Numbered from the stretch's first letter, positions 9,001-16,396 are shown. The stretch: DNA of 50,471 nt from Alphaproteobacteria bacterium (GCA_021151585.1 JAGKWX010000011.1:1-50471); one strand, 5' to 3'. Notes: generated from the letters alone by a model not told the origin. Translations and numbers: made by a program.

Positions 9001-9166
9001 TGCCATGGTGACCGGAAAACAGCCTGAGATAAACATTTCAGTTGCTTATGGTCTATATGGTCATTTTGCAGGAACAAATACAAATCGTCATCACGCAGAC
9101 AAGGATAATAAAGACGTAAAGATCACTAATCATGTGCATGATGAATACATTGCCTATACAGCTTGA
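6032..9166 (+). CDS. large multi-spanning membrane protein of unknown function
   Basis: I do not recognise this 1044-residue protein. Residues 1-300 are soluble and rich in charged helices (for example IEKFEAVIEKLLEKSS). Hydrophobic segments then appear at about 328-375 (ISAMIIAAILEVVAIVALRY and the following stretch), 585-645 (several), about 660-680, 700-720, 735-750, 770-800, 870-900 and 940-955. A charged loop lies between the first pair and the rest, and the tail is hydrophilic and His/Asp-rich. There is no signal peptide or known catalytic motif. It stands alone, preceded by a very AT-rich leader with a 13-bp hairpin and followed by an FMN riboswitch belonging to the next gene. The start ATG at 6032 follows an A-rich stretch without a Shine-Dalgarno. 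The size and layout suit a lineage-specific membrane factor; a role in host interaction is speculation. Confidence 0.75.
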   Translation: MQNFDVSFNLDSIESKISVTYNPNTKQVNAELTFDQLTELYRRLPLHIEYEIHELPPSMHLLIVMAECMKHARENYLSTENAQDMILWQAHKNFYSTLFPILDALADLESMVNRYNDKKISDLSSRVKSFIEKFEAVIEKLLEKSSVSENKFFPKNQQENYRKYVNGFEQSIKKEVQAFWETLQQKDFNFLVSNYTTHAEFRPLGLLIIHLVEHVCRFLSAYKSLYASHPFSYLIEKPHDLQKIDELLEVKLAFLRSLAGINFTSAVPISDETIKILRIAGGKTIGDEEKYSVSLNQFIKPSHVADLNSWQVLFCSIADKFTEIEGYASIVEGVFFISAMIIAAILEVVAIVALRYSAAILVGFLSGLANLFLDIGIFFQVKHLSKIKQNIITVTDATDSALQSAHEYLSTRVGLAAIKNKRDIFHRQRYLSKLLEKNIEASHSKLLIEITKNSQSSLAILAQRVISATLLRERIEQGYQAVAQDLYNIIAGNPGYLTTKLQYSEAKILVALIGRLRKEKLAEDIVGKLSALSDIPYEVQMQSPMHDRNNTLPDYKSLDLGRVPSSPVFQPNQISPPESIMVFVEILILEFCVLINGIFVKLPLASTAALLVALIAFAQTYLSIDGFLPFLVNELSHSFTGEGAVTDMRIMLASFLLWKISTLAFETGLVMYKHDLHFMDKLYGDPTNAFLIFTSLTGVGIATRFAPLLPHSFDAFGAGMANIIFFIFPDMIKKFVNASFNTYFSFANAVIEESRIAWEGQMPFPLIEYFFIGLKTLFLFSVLAAGFYVPNLSRSEHKIKEVAEEIKSVGSGKNKRLAANFIVRLYDAYGLKMDRVHAKIVYDLLSRANENHCFLKNFYDQSIYQGSSNILQMLSLIPGIFITYPYRITLFIFAYLIDSPTIMMSVKKEFCADVTMATQFIAALIENFRSFMLAINQLVKSMVAFPVAILSICGYVDARKFNDQYLSRIDMHNNLHLLLQPCDLAYQKIVAMVTGKQPEINISVAYGLYGHFAGTNTNRHHADKDNKDVKITNHVHDEYIAYTA

Positions 9167-9198
9167 CATCATGCAGTTTAACTTTTAATATCTTGGCT

Positions 9199-9341
9199 GT
9201 CTTCAGGGCGGGGTGAAATTCCCCACCGGCGGTATTTTTATAGTGATATAAAAGAGCCCGCGAGCGCTTTTTCTTAAGAATAAGGTCAGCAGATTTGGTG
9301 AGATGCCAAAGCCGACGGTATAGTCCGGATGAAAGAAGAAA
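9199..9341 (+). ncRNA. FMN riboswitch (RFN element)
   Basis: All conserved RFN blocks are present in order: CTTCAGGGCGGGGTGAAATT with CCCCACCGGCGGTA, then GCCCGCGAGCG, a variable arm, GGTCAGCAGATTTGGTG with ATGCCAAAGCCGACGGTA, and TAGTCCGGATGAAAGAAG. The terminal GAAG can close the P1 stem with the initial CTTC. Such aptamers bind FMN and repress riboflavin synthesis or uptake genes when flavin is plentiful. The downstream gene in the same direction is the MATE-type transporter at 9631, 289 nt away. No ribB or other rib gene is seen in between. Confidence 0.95.
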
Positions 9342-9433
9342 GTAATCGTGTTTATTTTTACGCGTTGTTGTAATCAAAAAACATATGGCATTTACTTTGT
9401 TAAAAACAAGTTCAAGATGTTGATGTGCTATTA

Positions 9434-9451
9434 GCAAACTGCGCTGTTTGC
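9434..9451 (+). promoter_or_regulatory. leader hairpin downstream of the FMN aptamer
   Basis: GCAAAC and GTTTGC form a perfect 6-bp stem around TGCGCT, in the 289-nt leader between the aptamer and the transporter. No T-run follows, so it is not a simple terminator; it may be part of the expression platform. Confidence 0.3.
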
Positions 9452-9593
9452 CTTGCGTTATTTGTGGTGGTCAGCTATTGCGTAACAGCATCGGCTTTCT
9501 GCCTATGTTCTGCTTGTTTTTATCACTTTATTGCTTATTTATTTTGAGAAATGTTAATACGCAGTTTTATTAAGCACACAGTATTTTTTTCTT

Positions 9594-9626
9594 TTCCCCC
9601 TGAAAAAAAATAAAAACATAGGGGAA
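9594..9626 (+). promoter_or_regulatory. possible ribosome-site-sequestering hairpin
   Basis: TTCCCC at 9594-9599 can pair with GGGGAA at 9621-9626, which is the Shine-Dalgarno (AGGGGA) of the transporter starting at 9631. The 21-nt A-rich loop is weakly structured. This arrangement would let the upstream FMN riboswitch control translation, though the link between the two structures is not shown by sequence alone. Confidence 0.45.
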
Positions 9627-9630
9627 CATC

Positions 9631-11136
9631 ATGCAGCATACGATACTTGCTCAACCATCCATGAAGTCAATTTTTTTACGTATAATAAAAGAATTTACTC
9701 CTATCGCATTGGCAGATTTAGGGGTAGATTCTGGTAATACATTTAATGCATTTTTGTTGTCTCATCTTGATCCAACGGAAAATTATAGCGCTGCTGCTAA
9801 TATTATTTCAACAACACAGCTGGTAATAGTCATTATTCCTTCTGCATTTTTATATGTCATTATGCCGACAATGGAATTTCGTATGCCGCAAAATAAAAAA
9901 TCTGTTGTTACCGCAAGCATGTTGTTTGCTATATTGTTAAGTTTACCCGGCGCTATCGCCTCTTCTTTTATGGGGGATTTTTTTTCAGCACTGGGTGTCA
10001 ATGATGAAGTGTGCAATATAGTCGATGAATATTTTTCAGTTTTTTCTTTTGCATTGCCATTTTGGATGATTGCGACTGCGTTGAATAAAACAGCTGTGCC
10101 ATTAAACCATTTGTCGTTAATGTATATAGAAAGTTTTGCTAATTTTACTTTCATGATGGGTTTTAGTGGTGTTTTTGTCAAACTGTACCCATTGCCAAAT
10201 ATTTCTCCTGTGAAAACAATTGCTTTGAGTTATCTATTTTGTTCTATTGCAAGAATTTTATTATATATTTCTACTTATTGGTACTATGATAAACTGGAAA
10301 AATGGAATGAAATCAATATTGATCTATATGTCCAGGCGATCAGGCATGTTTTTAATATGGGATGGAAGTTATGTGCGCAATTATCAAGCGAGCTGATCGC
10401 GATTTATTTTCTTTCCATTTTGACGTCTGTTTTTTTGCTTAATAAAACAATGAATTTAAACGTACTAAATGTTATGTGCCAATCTTTTGAGTTTTCTATT
10501 ATTATTACTTTGTCGATGGCGATAACGGCCCATAATATGGTAAATCGTTTAATTAATGATAAGAGCAATGATTTAATTCCTACTTATGTTAATGCTTTCC
10601 TTATAATGAGCACCGTATACAATTCTATACTTTTTATAATTGCACAGGCGGCTCCTAATGCTATTATTCGTTTGTTTATGAATCCAGAAGATAATACAAA
10701 TTCCGGATTAAGCGGAAATTTTCGCGCACTATTTACAATTACATTTTTTAGTTTAGTTTTTAATGCCTATAAAGATATTATAAATATGGCTGGGCGCTCT
10801 CTGGGTTTATTTGGCTTGCCTATGAAGGCCAGTCTTTTGGGTATTTGGGCTATAGGTATTCCTTTGGCGATACTTTTCGCCGCATCCACGCAGCTTGGTG
10901 TTGGTGGTATCTTATTGGGTTCTTGCATTGGCAATATTATTACTAGTGTGTTTTTATTAGCCCATTGGCAATTGGTGAGTCAGCCAAAAGCTGTTAAGGA
11001 TTGCTTAGATGAGCCAAATAGATTCGACAGCGTAGCTTATTGTTTTTCTGAGTATAAATCCATGTTTTTTAAGATTGGTAGAACTGGACAAGAAGATCTC
11101 AAAGAAAATTTGCTGACAACTTTGCCTAAGCCATAA
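9631..11136 (+). CDS. MATE-type transporter, candidate flavin transporter
   Basis: A 501-residue hydrophobic protein with about 12 membrane segments and the general layout of the MATE/MOP superfamily (two six-helix halves, FNAFLLSHLDP near the start, LSMAITAHNMVNRLI in the second half, GVGGILLGSCIGNI near the end). MATE proteins usually export cations or drugs by Na+ or H+ antiport. The strong Shine-Dalgarno AGGGGA precedes the ATG. The gene lies downstream of a complete FMN riboswitch and no other gene intervenes, so its expression is probably flavin-controlled, and I infer riboflavin or flavin transport. I recall reports of a MATE-like riboflavin transporter group (RibV) under such switches but cannot check similarity here. 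Family assignment is moderate, substrate is inference. Confidence 0.7.
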   Translation: MQHTILAQPSMKSIFLRIIKEFTPIALADLGVDSGNTFNAFLLSHLDPTENYSAAANIISTTQLVIVIIPSAFLYVIMPTMEFRMPQNKKSVVTASMLFAILLSLPGAIASSFMGDFFSALGVNDEVCNIVDEYFSVFSFALPFWMIATALNKTAVPLNHLSLMYIESFANFTFMMGFSGVFVKLYPLPNISPVKTIALSYLFCSIARILLYISTYWYYDKLEKWNEINIDLYVQAIRHVFNMGWKLCAQLSSELIAIYFLSILTSVFLLNKTMNLNVLNVMCQSFEFSIIITLSMAITAHNMVNRLINDKSNDLIPTYVNAFLIMSTVYNSILFIIAQAAPNAIIRLFMNPEDNTNSGLSGNFRALFTITFFSLVFNAYKDIINMAGRSLGLFGLPMKASLLGIWAIGIPLAILFAASTQLGVGGILLGSCIGNIITSVFLLAHWQLVSQPKAVKDCLDEPNRFDSVAYCFSEYKSMFFKIGRTGQEDLKENLLTTLPKP

Positions 11137-11148
11137 GGGCGTCTTATA

Positions 11149-11211
11149 TTAAACCTAGATTGATCACTTTACGCTTGTTCGCTAACATGCTAAGTGCGGA
11201 GTCTAGGTTAA
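11149..11211. repeat. inverted-repeat element, copy C, between convergent genes
   Basis: TTAAACCTAGA (11149-11159) and TCTAGGTTAA (11202-11211) form near-perfect inverted ends around CGCTTGTTCGCTAACATG. The right half matches 3292-3322 (TGTTCGCTA to TCTAGG). It sits between the convergent transporter and djlA genes, overlaps the djlA stop, and could serve as a bidirectional terminator. Confidence 0.5.
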
Positions 11212-11975
11212 ACATTTTCTCCTTTAGATCGCATAACGTTTTCATATGCTTGTCGAATTTTAAATATTTTTTCATTTGCGGCTTTTATTTCTTTTTCTGT
11301 TGCGCCTTTAGACGATAATTTATCAGGGTGGAATTTATTCATTAAGCGACGATACGTTTTTCGAATCGTTGCGACATCGGCATCAGGCTTTAAATCTAGC
11401 ACATTATAATCTTCAGATAGAGTATTGCTGCGTTCTGAATTATAAGCATTATTGTAATTATAATGGTGTTGCTGCTGTGAATTTTGCATCACGATACCCA
11501 GTCTATCGCAAATTTCCCGTAAAATTTGTTGTTGTGTTACCGAAGGCGCGCCGTTGGCATGGGCAATATTATTTAAACATGCCATGAGTACGCGTATTAA
11601 TGGCGTATTACGATAAAGGTTTAATTTTTGAAAAATCTCATCAGCATTAAATTGATTATTTTTTCCCTCATAAAACCAGCGCATTGCTTGTTGTCGCATA
11701 TCGTCAGATAAGCGTAATTGAGTCATAGTGAGTGATGCTATCTGAATTTCATTGGGTGTGACTCGGCCATCTGCTTTGGCTAAATACCCCATCAATATAA
11801 AGACAGCGCGAGTAAAGGGTTGAGTGAATGCTTGTCGCCACTGAAAGCCACCAGTAAACCCTTGTGTTTTATTAACGGATTTATCCATCAAAGAACCGAT
11901 CAGAAAACCAATAATGGCGCCTGGTAATCCACCAAAAAACAAACCTAAAATAGTAGCAATAATTCTAGCTGTCAT
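11208..11975 (-). CDS. djlA: DjlA-like membrane-anchored DnaJ co-chaperone
   Basis: A 255-residue inner-membrane co-chaperone that stimulates DnaK. The N-terminus is one membrane segment (about 3-28) with Gly-rich GLFFGGLPGAIIGFLIG, as in DjlA. A TerB-like helical domain follows (about 55-150: AVFILMGYLAKADGRVTPNEI), then a Gln/Asn/His-rich linker, and a C-terminal J domain (about 187-253) with the essential HPD in NKFHPDKLS. The order TM-TerB-J matches E. coli DjlA; the length is slightly short. It is divergent from waaA with 57 nt between the starts. Confidence 0.93.
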   Translation of the reverse strand: MTARIIATILGLFFGGLPGAIIGFLIGSLMDKSVNKTQGFTGGFQWRQAFTQPFTRAVFILMGYLAKADGRVTPNEIQIASLTMTQLRLSDDMRQQAMRWFYEGKNNQFNADEIFQKLNLYRNTPLIRVLMACLNNIAHANGAPSVTQQQILREICDRLGIVMQNSQQQHHYNYNNAYNSERSNTLSEDYNVLDLKPDADVATIRKTYRRLMNKFHPDKLSSKGATEKEIKAANEKIFKIRQAYENVMRSKGENV

Positions 11976-12032
11976 GACAATTCTTATGTAAACGCGTACA
12001 ATGCGTCGATATTTGCAGTGAACGGGGTCTAA

Positions 12033-13292
12033 ATGCGGTTATTCTATAATATTCTAGCATATCTGTGTATGCCTATTTTGTTTTTTCGTCTTTGGTGGCG
12101 TTCCCGCGATGTTCCTCTGCGTTGGGAGCGTTGGCAAGAGCGTTGTGGTTATGCACCAGAGTTGCCTGAATGTATCTGGATACACGCAGTTTCTTTGGGT
12201 GAATCACTTGCCGCAATGCCTTTGATTAAGAAAATTATGGCTCATTACCCCGAGATACCGATGTTAGTGACTAATATGACATTGACTGGTTCTGAACAAA
12301 TCACTAAGCACTTAGGTGATCAGGTTGTTAATGCCTATATCCCATTTGATATGCCGCATTTTGTTAAACGCTTTTTTGATCGTGTTAAGCCTAAAATAGC
12401 GATTATTCTTGAAACAGAATTATGGCCTAATCTTTTCTATCAGTGTAAAACAAGAAAAATACCTATTATTGTGGCTAATGCACGTTTATCAGAGCGATCC
12501 GCTAAAAATTATCAACGTTACTTGCCATCGTTAATGCGATGGCTGTTAACTTGTGTGACAAAAGTGGCATGTCAATCAGGCGTGGATGGAGAGCGCTTTA
12601 TTCAATTGGGTTTGTCGAGAGAACAACTGTGTATAACTGGCAATGTTAAATTTGATATTACGATTTCCGATCAACAAAAAGAAAAGGGCCAAATACTAAA
12701 AAATAATATTGGTCAGCGCTTAGTCTGGGTTGCTGCGAGCACGCATGATACTGAAGAAAAAATAGTGTTGGCGGCGCATAAAATTTTATTAGAAAAATTT
12801 CCCAATGCTTTATTGATTTTAGTGCCTCGTCATCCTGAAAGATTTCATACGGTATCTGAGTTATTAAATCATGATGGTTGGAATTTTGCCCGACGAAGTT
12901 TGCATCAAGCCATTATGGAAGAAACACAGGTTTATTTGGCTGATACTTTAGGTGAAATGATGGTTTTTTTTGAGGCATGCGATATTGCGGTAGTTGCAGG
13001 AAGTTTTAAGCCCATCGGTGGCCATAATGTTTTGGAGCCTGCTGCCTTGGGTAAGCCAGTTATTACGGGGCCTATTATTCATAATTTTGTCCAGGCGGTT
13101 GAGCTATTGAAAGCTGCTGCTGCGATTTACATTGTCGAAAGTAGTGCGGAATCATTAGCCGTAGCATTATCCATGTTAGCGAATGATCGCTCATTGCGGG
13201 AAGCAACTGGTGCGCGGGCATTACACGTTGTCGAAGCAAATCGTGGAGCATTAGAACAGCAGTTTGCCTTGATTCAAGAACAGCTAGGTTAA
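12033..13292 (+). CDS. waaA: 3-deoxy-D-manno-octulosonic acid (Kdo) transferase
   Basis: Transfers Kdo from CMP-Kdo to lipid A precursor at the inner membrane, building the LPS inner core. The 419-residue protein has an N-terminal membrane anchor (about 5-20) followed by the family signature WIHAVSLGESLAAMPLI, ETELWPNL, a GT-B fold C-terminal half with ASTHDTEEKIVL, VPRHPERF and the donor-site GGHNVLEPAALGKPVI. Its presence means the organism makes Kdo-containing LPS. The ATG is preceded by GGGG at 12024-12027. How many Kdo residues it adds cannot be read from sequence. Confidence 0.95.
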   Translation: MRLFYNILAYLCMPILFFRLWWRSRDVPLRWERWQERCGYAPELPECIWIHAVSLGESLAAMPLIKKIMAHYPEIPMLVTNMTLTGSEQITKHLGDQVVNAYIPFDMPHFVKRFFDRVKPKIAIILETELWPNLFYQCKTRKIPIIVANARLSERSAKNYQRYLPSLMRWLLTCVTKVACQSGVDGERFIQLGLSREQLCITGNVKFDITISDQQKEKGQILKNNIGQRLVWVAASTHDTEEKIVLAAHKILLEKFPNALLILVPRHPERFHTVSELLNHDGWNFARRSLHQAIMEETQVYLADTLGEMMVFFEACDIAVVAGSFKPIGGHNVLEPAALGKPVITGPIIHNFVQAVELLKAAAAIYIVESSAESLAVALSMLANDRSLREATGARALHVVEANRGALEQQFALIQEQLG

Positions 13293-13323
13293 TTTCTTAA
13301 AGCTTTATGCAAGCTTAGATATT

Positions 13324-14031
13324 TTATTGGTGATGATTGCGATGTAACATATCTTGATGAACTAACTCTTGTAGTTGTAACAAGTCTTGGTAAGCATCTG
13401 CTTTTGCTTGAGGATTACGCAGCAAATATGCTGGGTGATACGTGATAATCAATGGCGTATTTTGCTCTCCGTAGAAATGTTGTTTTTTTCGCAATACGCT
13501 TAATGGTTCTGTGGTATTTAATAAGTACTGTCCAGCAATTTTACCAACAGCGCATAAAACATCTGGCTTGATTAGGGCAATTTGTTGCTTTAAATAGGGT
13601 GTGCATTGTGCGATTTCAGTGGCTAGAGGATCACGATTGTTTGGTGGCTTACACTTCACAATATTAGCGATATAGACATCCTTGCGCTCAAAACCGATCG
13701 ATTGCAGCATCGCATTTAATAATTGGCCCGCCCGTCCAACAAAAGGTTCTCCTTGTTGATCTTCATGAAAGCCAGGCGCTTCACCAATAACCATAACTTT
13801 TGCTTGCTCATTACCAGTTCCAACAACGGTTTGAGTGCGCGTTATGTGTAGTGGGCATAGTTTACATTCAGTAATACATTGTCTTAGAGCATCTAGAGTT
13901 AATGCTTGTTCCTGTCTTGTCGTTGTTTGCCATACTTGAGTCGATAGTCCAGATGCTGCATGAGAGGCTGTTTTTTGAATCCAAACAGGAATATCTAAGG
14001 CTTGTAACAAGGCTTGTTTTTGCGCGTTCAT
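13324..14031 (-). CDS. uracil-DNA glycosylase, family 4/5 type with Fe-S cluster
   Basis: Removes uracil from DNA in base excision repair. The 235-residue protein carries CKLCPL (Cys pair near 57-60), GEAPGFHEDQQGEPFVGRAG (motif 1, with the catalytic-site GEAPG), NIVKCKPPNNRDP, CTPYL and the motif 2 HPAYLLRN near the end. The Cys residues fit the 4Fe-4S cluster of family 4 enzymes. Some members are annotated as a DNA polymerase-related protein fused to phage SPO1 polymerase; the domain here is alone. Its ATG directly abuts the stop of the malic enzyme (TAA then ATG), so the two are translated from one mRNA. Confidence 0.92.
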   Translation of the reverse strand: MNAQKQALLQALDIPVWIQKTASHAASGLSTQVWQTTTRQEQALTLDALRQCITECKLCPLHITRTQTVVGTGNEQAKVMVIGEAPGFHEDQQGEPFVGRAGQLLNAMLQSIGFERKDVYIANIVKCKPPNNRDPLATEIAQCTPYLKQQIALIKPDVLCAVGKIAGQYLLNTTEPLSVLRKKQHFYGEQNTPLIITYHPAYLLRNPQAKADAYQDLLQLQELVHQDMLHRNHHQ

Positions 14032-15747
14032 TTAGATGATTTTCTCATAAGGATAATACTTTGCCTGCCAAATGACTTGTTGGATTGCGTCATCGATATC
14101 TCTTTCATTGTGGTAAGTCGCAAGATTTTGTTGACGCGCTGTTTCAATCACGCGTTTTGCAATCATCAGACTAATGTCTTTAATGGCCGATAAATCAGGC
14201 AGTAACGGGGCGTCTTTATCTTTTAACGTTGGTGAAAATTCACTTAAAGCTTCAGCGGCTGCCCAAATCATTTCATCGGTTAATTTTTTTGGTCGACAAG
14301 CAATTACGCCTAAACCAATGCCGGGGAAAATGAAGGCATTATTGCTTTGCGCAACACGAATTTTTTTGCCTTGGTAGCTAATTTCGCCAAATGGGCTTCC
14401 TGTAGCAACTAATGCTTTGCCATTGCTCCAATGATATATATTCGCAGGATGTGCCTCAGCACGAGATGTTGGATTGGATAAAGGCAAGATAATGGGACGT
14501 TCTACATGTTGTGATATTGTGCGCACAATATCTTCGTTAAAAGCGCCATTAACAGAAGAGCAGCCCACGAGAATGGTAGGTTGAGCATAACGTACGACAT
14601 CTAATAATGTTGGATTATCGCTGTCAATTTTCCAAGCGCGCACTTCAGCCGCCTGGCGTGCATAAGGACGTTGAAAATCGGTTAAGCCTTTCATGTCATC
14701 GACCAACAAGCCGGGTTGGTCAACCAAATAAAAACGTTGCTTGGCTTCATCTGGGCTGAGCCCTTCGCGTAACATTGCGGCAAATAACTGATCAGCAATA
14801 CCGGTTCCCGCTGTGCCAGCACCAAAAAATACAATGCGCTCATCGATTAATTTTCGGTTGGCCGCATGTAATCCAGATAAAATGGCGGCAAGTGTTACAG
14901 CGCCTGTACCTTGCATATCATCGTTGAAAGTGCAAAATTCATCACGATAGCGTTCCAGATTACGTCGCGCGTTATCTCGACCAAAATCTTCCCAGTGAAG
15001 ATAAGCGTGTGGCAAGTGTTTGCGAATGGTTGTGACCACTTGATCAATAAAATCATCATATTCTTGTCCGCTAATCCGTTCATGTTTCCAGCCTAAATAC
15101 ATAGGATCATTTAAGAGTTGCTGATTATTTGTACCGACATCTAGTGTGATAGCTAATTTTTTTAATGGATTAACGCCAGCGCATAAAGCATAGACCATTA
15201 ATTTTCCGATACATATATTCATGCCACCAATACCTTGATCGCCTAGACCAAGTACACGTTCGCCATCTGTCATTACAATCAAATCGATGTCTTGATTTGA
15301 GCGGTTCGCGATCATCGAATCTAATCGATCGCGATCAGGGTAAGATAAATATAAACCCCGTGGACGACGCAGTTGCAGGCTAAATTGTTCTACCGCATCG
15401 CTAATGGTTGGCGTATAAATAATTGGCAGCATTTCTTCCAAATGTTCGCCAACCATATAATAAAATAAAGTTTCATTGGTGTCGTGCAAGGCATTTAAAT
15501 AAATATTTTTGCCAAGATCACCATTTTGTGACTGGTATTGCAAATAAATACGATGCGCTTGTTCTTCTATGCTTTCGACGTAGTGCGGCAATTTGCCCTC
15601 CAGCTCAAAAGCTTCTCTTTCTTCTCTAGTGAACGCGCTACCTTTATTTAAACGCGGGTTGACTAAAATATCATAACCGGAGACATCAGTTTCTAGTTTT
15701 GTAATTGCGCCTTTGGCATCGCGAATAAGTTTGAATTGGCAAGACAT
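14032..15747 (-). CDS. maeA: NAD-dependent malic enzyme
   Basis: Oxidative decarboxylation of malate to pyruvate with NAD+. The 571-residue length, SYPDRDRLDSM, GERVLGLGDQGIGGM, LDVGTNNQQLLNDP, the catalytic-region EDFGRDNARRNLERYRD, FNDDMQGTG and the Rossmann GAGTAGTGIADQ all match the long MaeA/SfcA type. AGGAGA lies about 10 nt before the ATG. The gene is followed directly by the uracil-DNA glycosylase. A second, shorter malic enzyme is at 37534, so the organism can feed malate into pyruvate by two routes. Confidence 0.96.
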   Translation of the reverse strand: MSCQFKLIRDAKGAITKLETDVSGYDILVNPRLNKGSAFTREEREAFELEGKLPHYVESIEEQAHRIYLQYQSQNGDLGKNIYLNALHDTNETLFYYMVGEHLEEMLPIIYTPTISDAVEQFSLQLRRPRGLYLSYPDRDRLDSMIANRSNQDIDLIVMTDGERVLGLGDQGIGGMNICIGKLMVYALCAGVNPLKKLAITLDVGTNNQQLLNDPMYLGWKHERISGQEYDDFIDQVVTTIRKHLPHAYLHWEDFGRDNARRNLERYRDEFCTFNDDMQGTGAVTLAAILSGLHAANRKLIDERIVFFGAGTAGTGIADQLFAAMLREGLSPDEAKQRFYLVDQPGLLVDDMKGLTDFQRPYARQAAEVRAWKIDSDNPTLLDVVRYAQPTILVGCSSVNGAFNEDIVRTISQHVERPIILPLSNPTSRAEAHPANIYHWSNGKALVATGSPFGEISYQGKKIRVAQSNNAFIFPGIGLGVIACRPKKLTDEMIWAAAEALSEFSPTLKDKDAPLLPDLSAIKDISLMIAKRVIETARQQNLATYHNERDIDDAIQQVIWQAKYYPYEKII

Positions 15748-15787
15748 GAGGTTGTATTCTCCTAATGGTTACAGTAATAGACAAAAA

Positions 15788-16030
15788 TCATGTAATGTCA
15801 TGATGCGGATTGTACTTATATGTTCTAATTTCAATAATTTTTGTATCAACTTTAGCGGGTTGCAATCTGGTTTTATACTTTAGGTACTGACTTGCATGAC
15901 GAAGCTCATCAGTTTGAGATGTAATTAATTTAAACTGATTTTTTCGCCAAGCTTGAACAAGCCTGCCGAACAACTTGTCTGGTGAAATAATCGCAGAAAA
16001 TAAAATCGTTGAATCCAAAACAACTTTCAT
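15788..16030 (-). pseudogene. truncated PIN-domain toxin (COG1569/VapC-like)
   Basis: An 80-residue frame from the ATG at 16030 (MKVVLDSTILFSAIISPDKL) with the PIN_3 N-terminus, including the first catalytic Asp (D6). Full-length members are about 130-140 residues and bring further acidic residues in a D-D-D or D-x-D motif; here the frame stops at HHDIT, 40 nt before the start of maeA. The missing half leaves no complete PIN active site, so the toxin is probably inactive. It starts 2 nt after the stop of the antitoxin gene, the usual operon order. A start 18 nt further upstream is possible but would overlap the antitoxin gene. Confidence 0.65.
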
Positions 16031-16032
16031 GG

Positions 16033-16269
16033 TTATTTGCGTGCCCATGTGACGGCTTCATTAATTATTGATGTCAACTCACTGTCTGTCATATCAATAG
16101 TTGCTTGTTTGACTTGAGCCGTTGTTAAATCAAAAATTCGCATACGCACCGCTTCTTCGACAAATTTAGATATATCGCCTTTTTTTCCTCCAGAATTATT
16201 GACCAGAAATAAGCGAAGTGATTGATCGATTTCTGCAGAAACAGCCAAATTCCAGCGTACAGTGCTCAT
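16033..16269 (-). CDS. antitoxin-like protein (ribbon-helix-helix type, tentative)
   Basis: A 78-residue protein (MSTVRWNLAVSAEIDQSLR, then FVEEAVRMRIFDL) with the beta-strand-helix-helix pattern of small antitoxins that pair with PIN toxins: residues about 4-10 form a strand, followed by two helices, and a C-terminal tail that would neutralise the toxin. GGGGG precedes the ATG. Two inverted repeats in the promoter region (16299-16317 and 16340-16355) are candidate operators for self-repression. The partner toxin gene downstream is truncated, so this may now be an orphan regulator. Confidence 0.65.
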   Translation of the reverse strand: MSTVRWNLAVSAEIDQSLRLFLVNNSGGKKGDISKFVEEAVRMRIFDLTTAQVKQATIDMTDSELTSIINEAVTWARK

Positions 16270-16298
16270 GCCATCCCCCTGTTAAGCGCATATACATA

Positions 16299-16317
16299 TA
16301 TACACCTATTGTGTATA
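16299..16317. promoter_or_regulatory. candidate antitoxin operator, inverted repeat 1
   Basis: TATACAC and GTGTATA are exact reverse complements around CTATT, 30 nt upstream of the antitoxin ATG. Symmetric TATAC-containing sites are typical of ribbon-helix-helix binding. Confidence 0.5.
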
Positions 16318-16339
16318 AAGCGCAACTTTTGTAAGAATG

Positions 16340-16355
16340 GTATATTGATATATAC
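16340..16355. promoter_or_regulatory. candidate antitoxin operator, inverted repeat 2
   Basis: GTATAT and ATATAC flank TGAT, 22 nt beyond the first inverted repeat. Both contain the element ATATAC or TATACAC, which suggests a tandem operator. Confidence 0.45.
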
Positions 16356-16396
16356 TCTTTATATCAGCGGTTAAAATCAGGAATATGAGCTTAATC

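Noticed and set aside
9126..9437. A 103-codon minus-strand frame across the FMN riboswitch.
   Set aside because: It is read antisense over conserved RNA structure and matches no family; the riboswitch explains the sequence.
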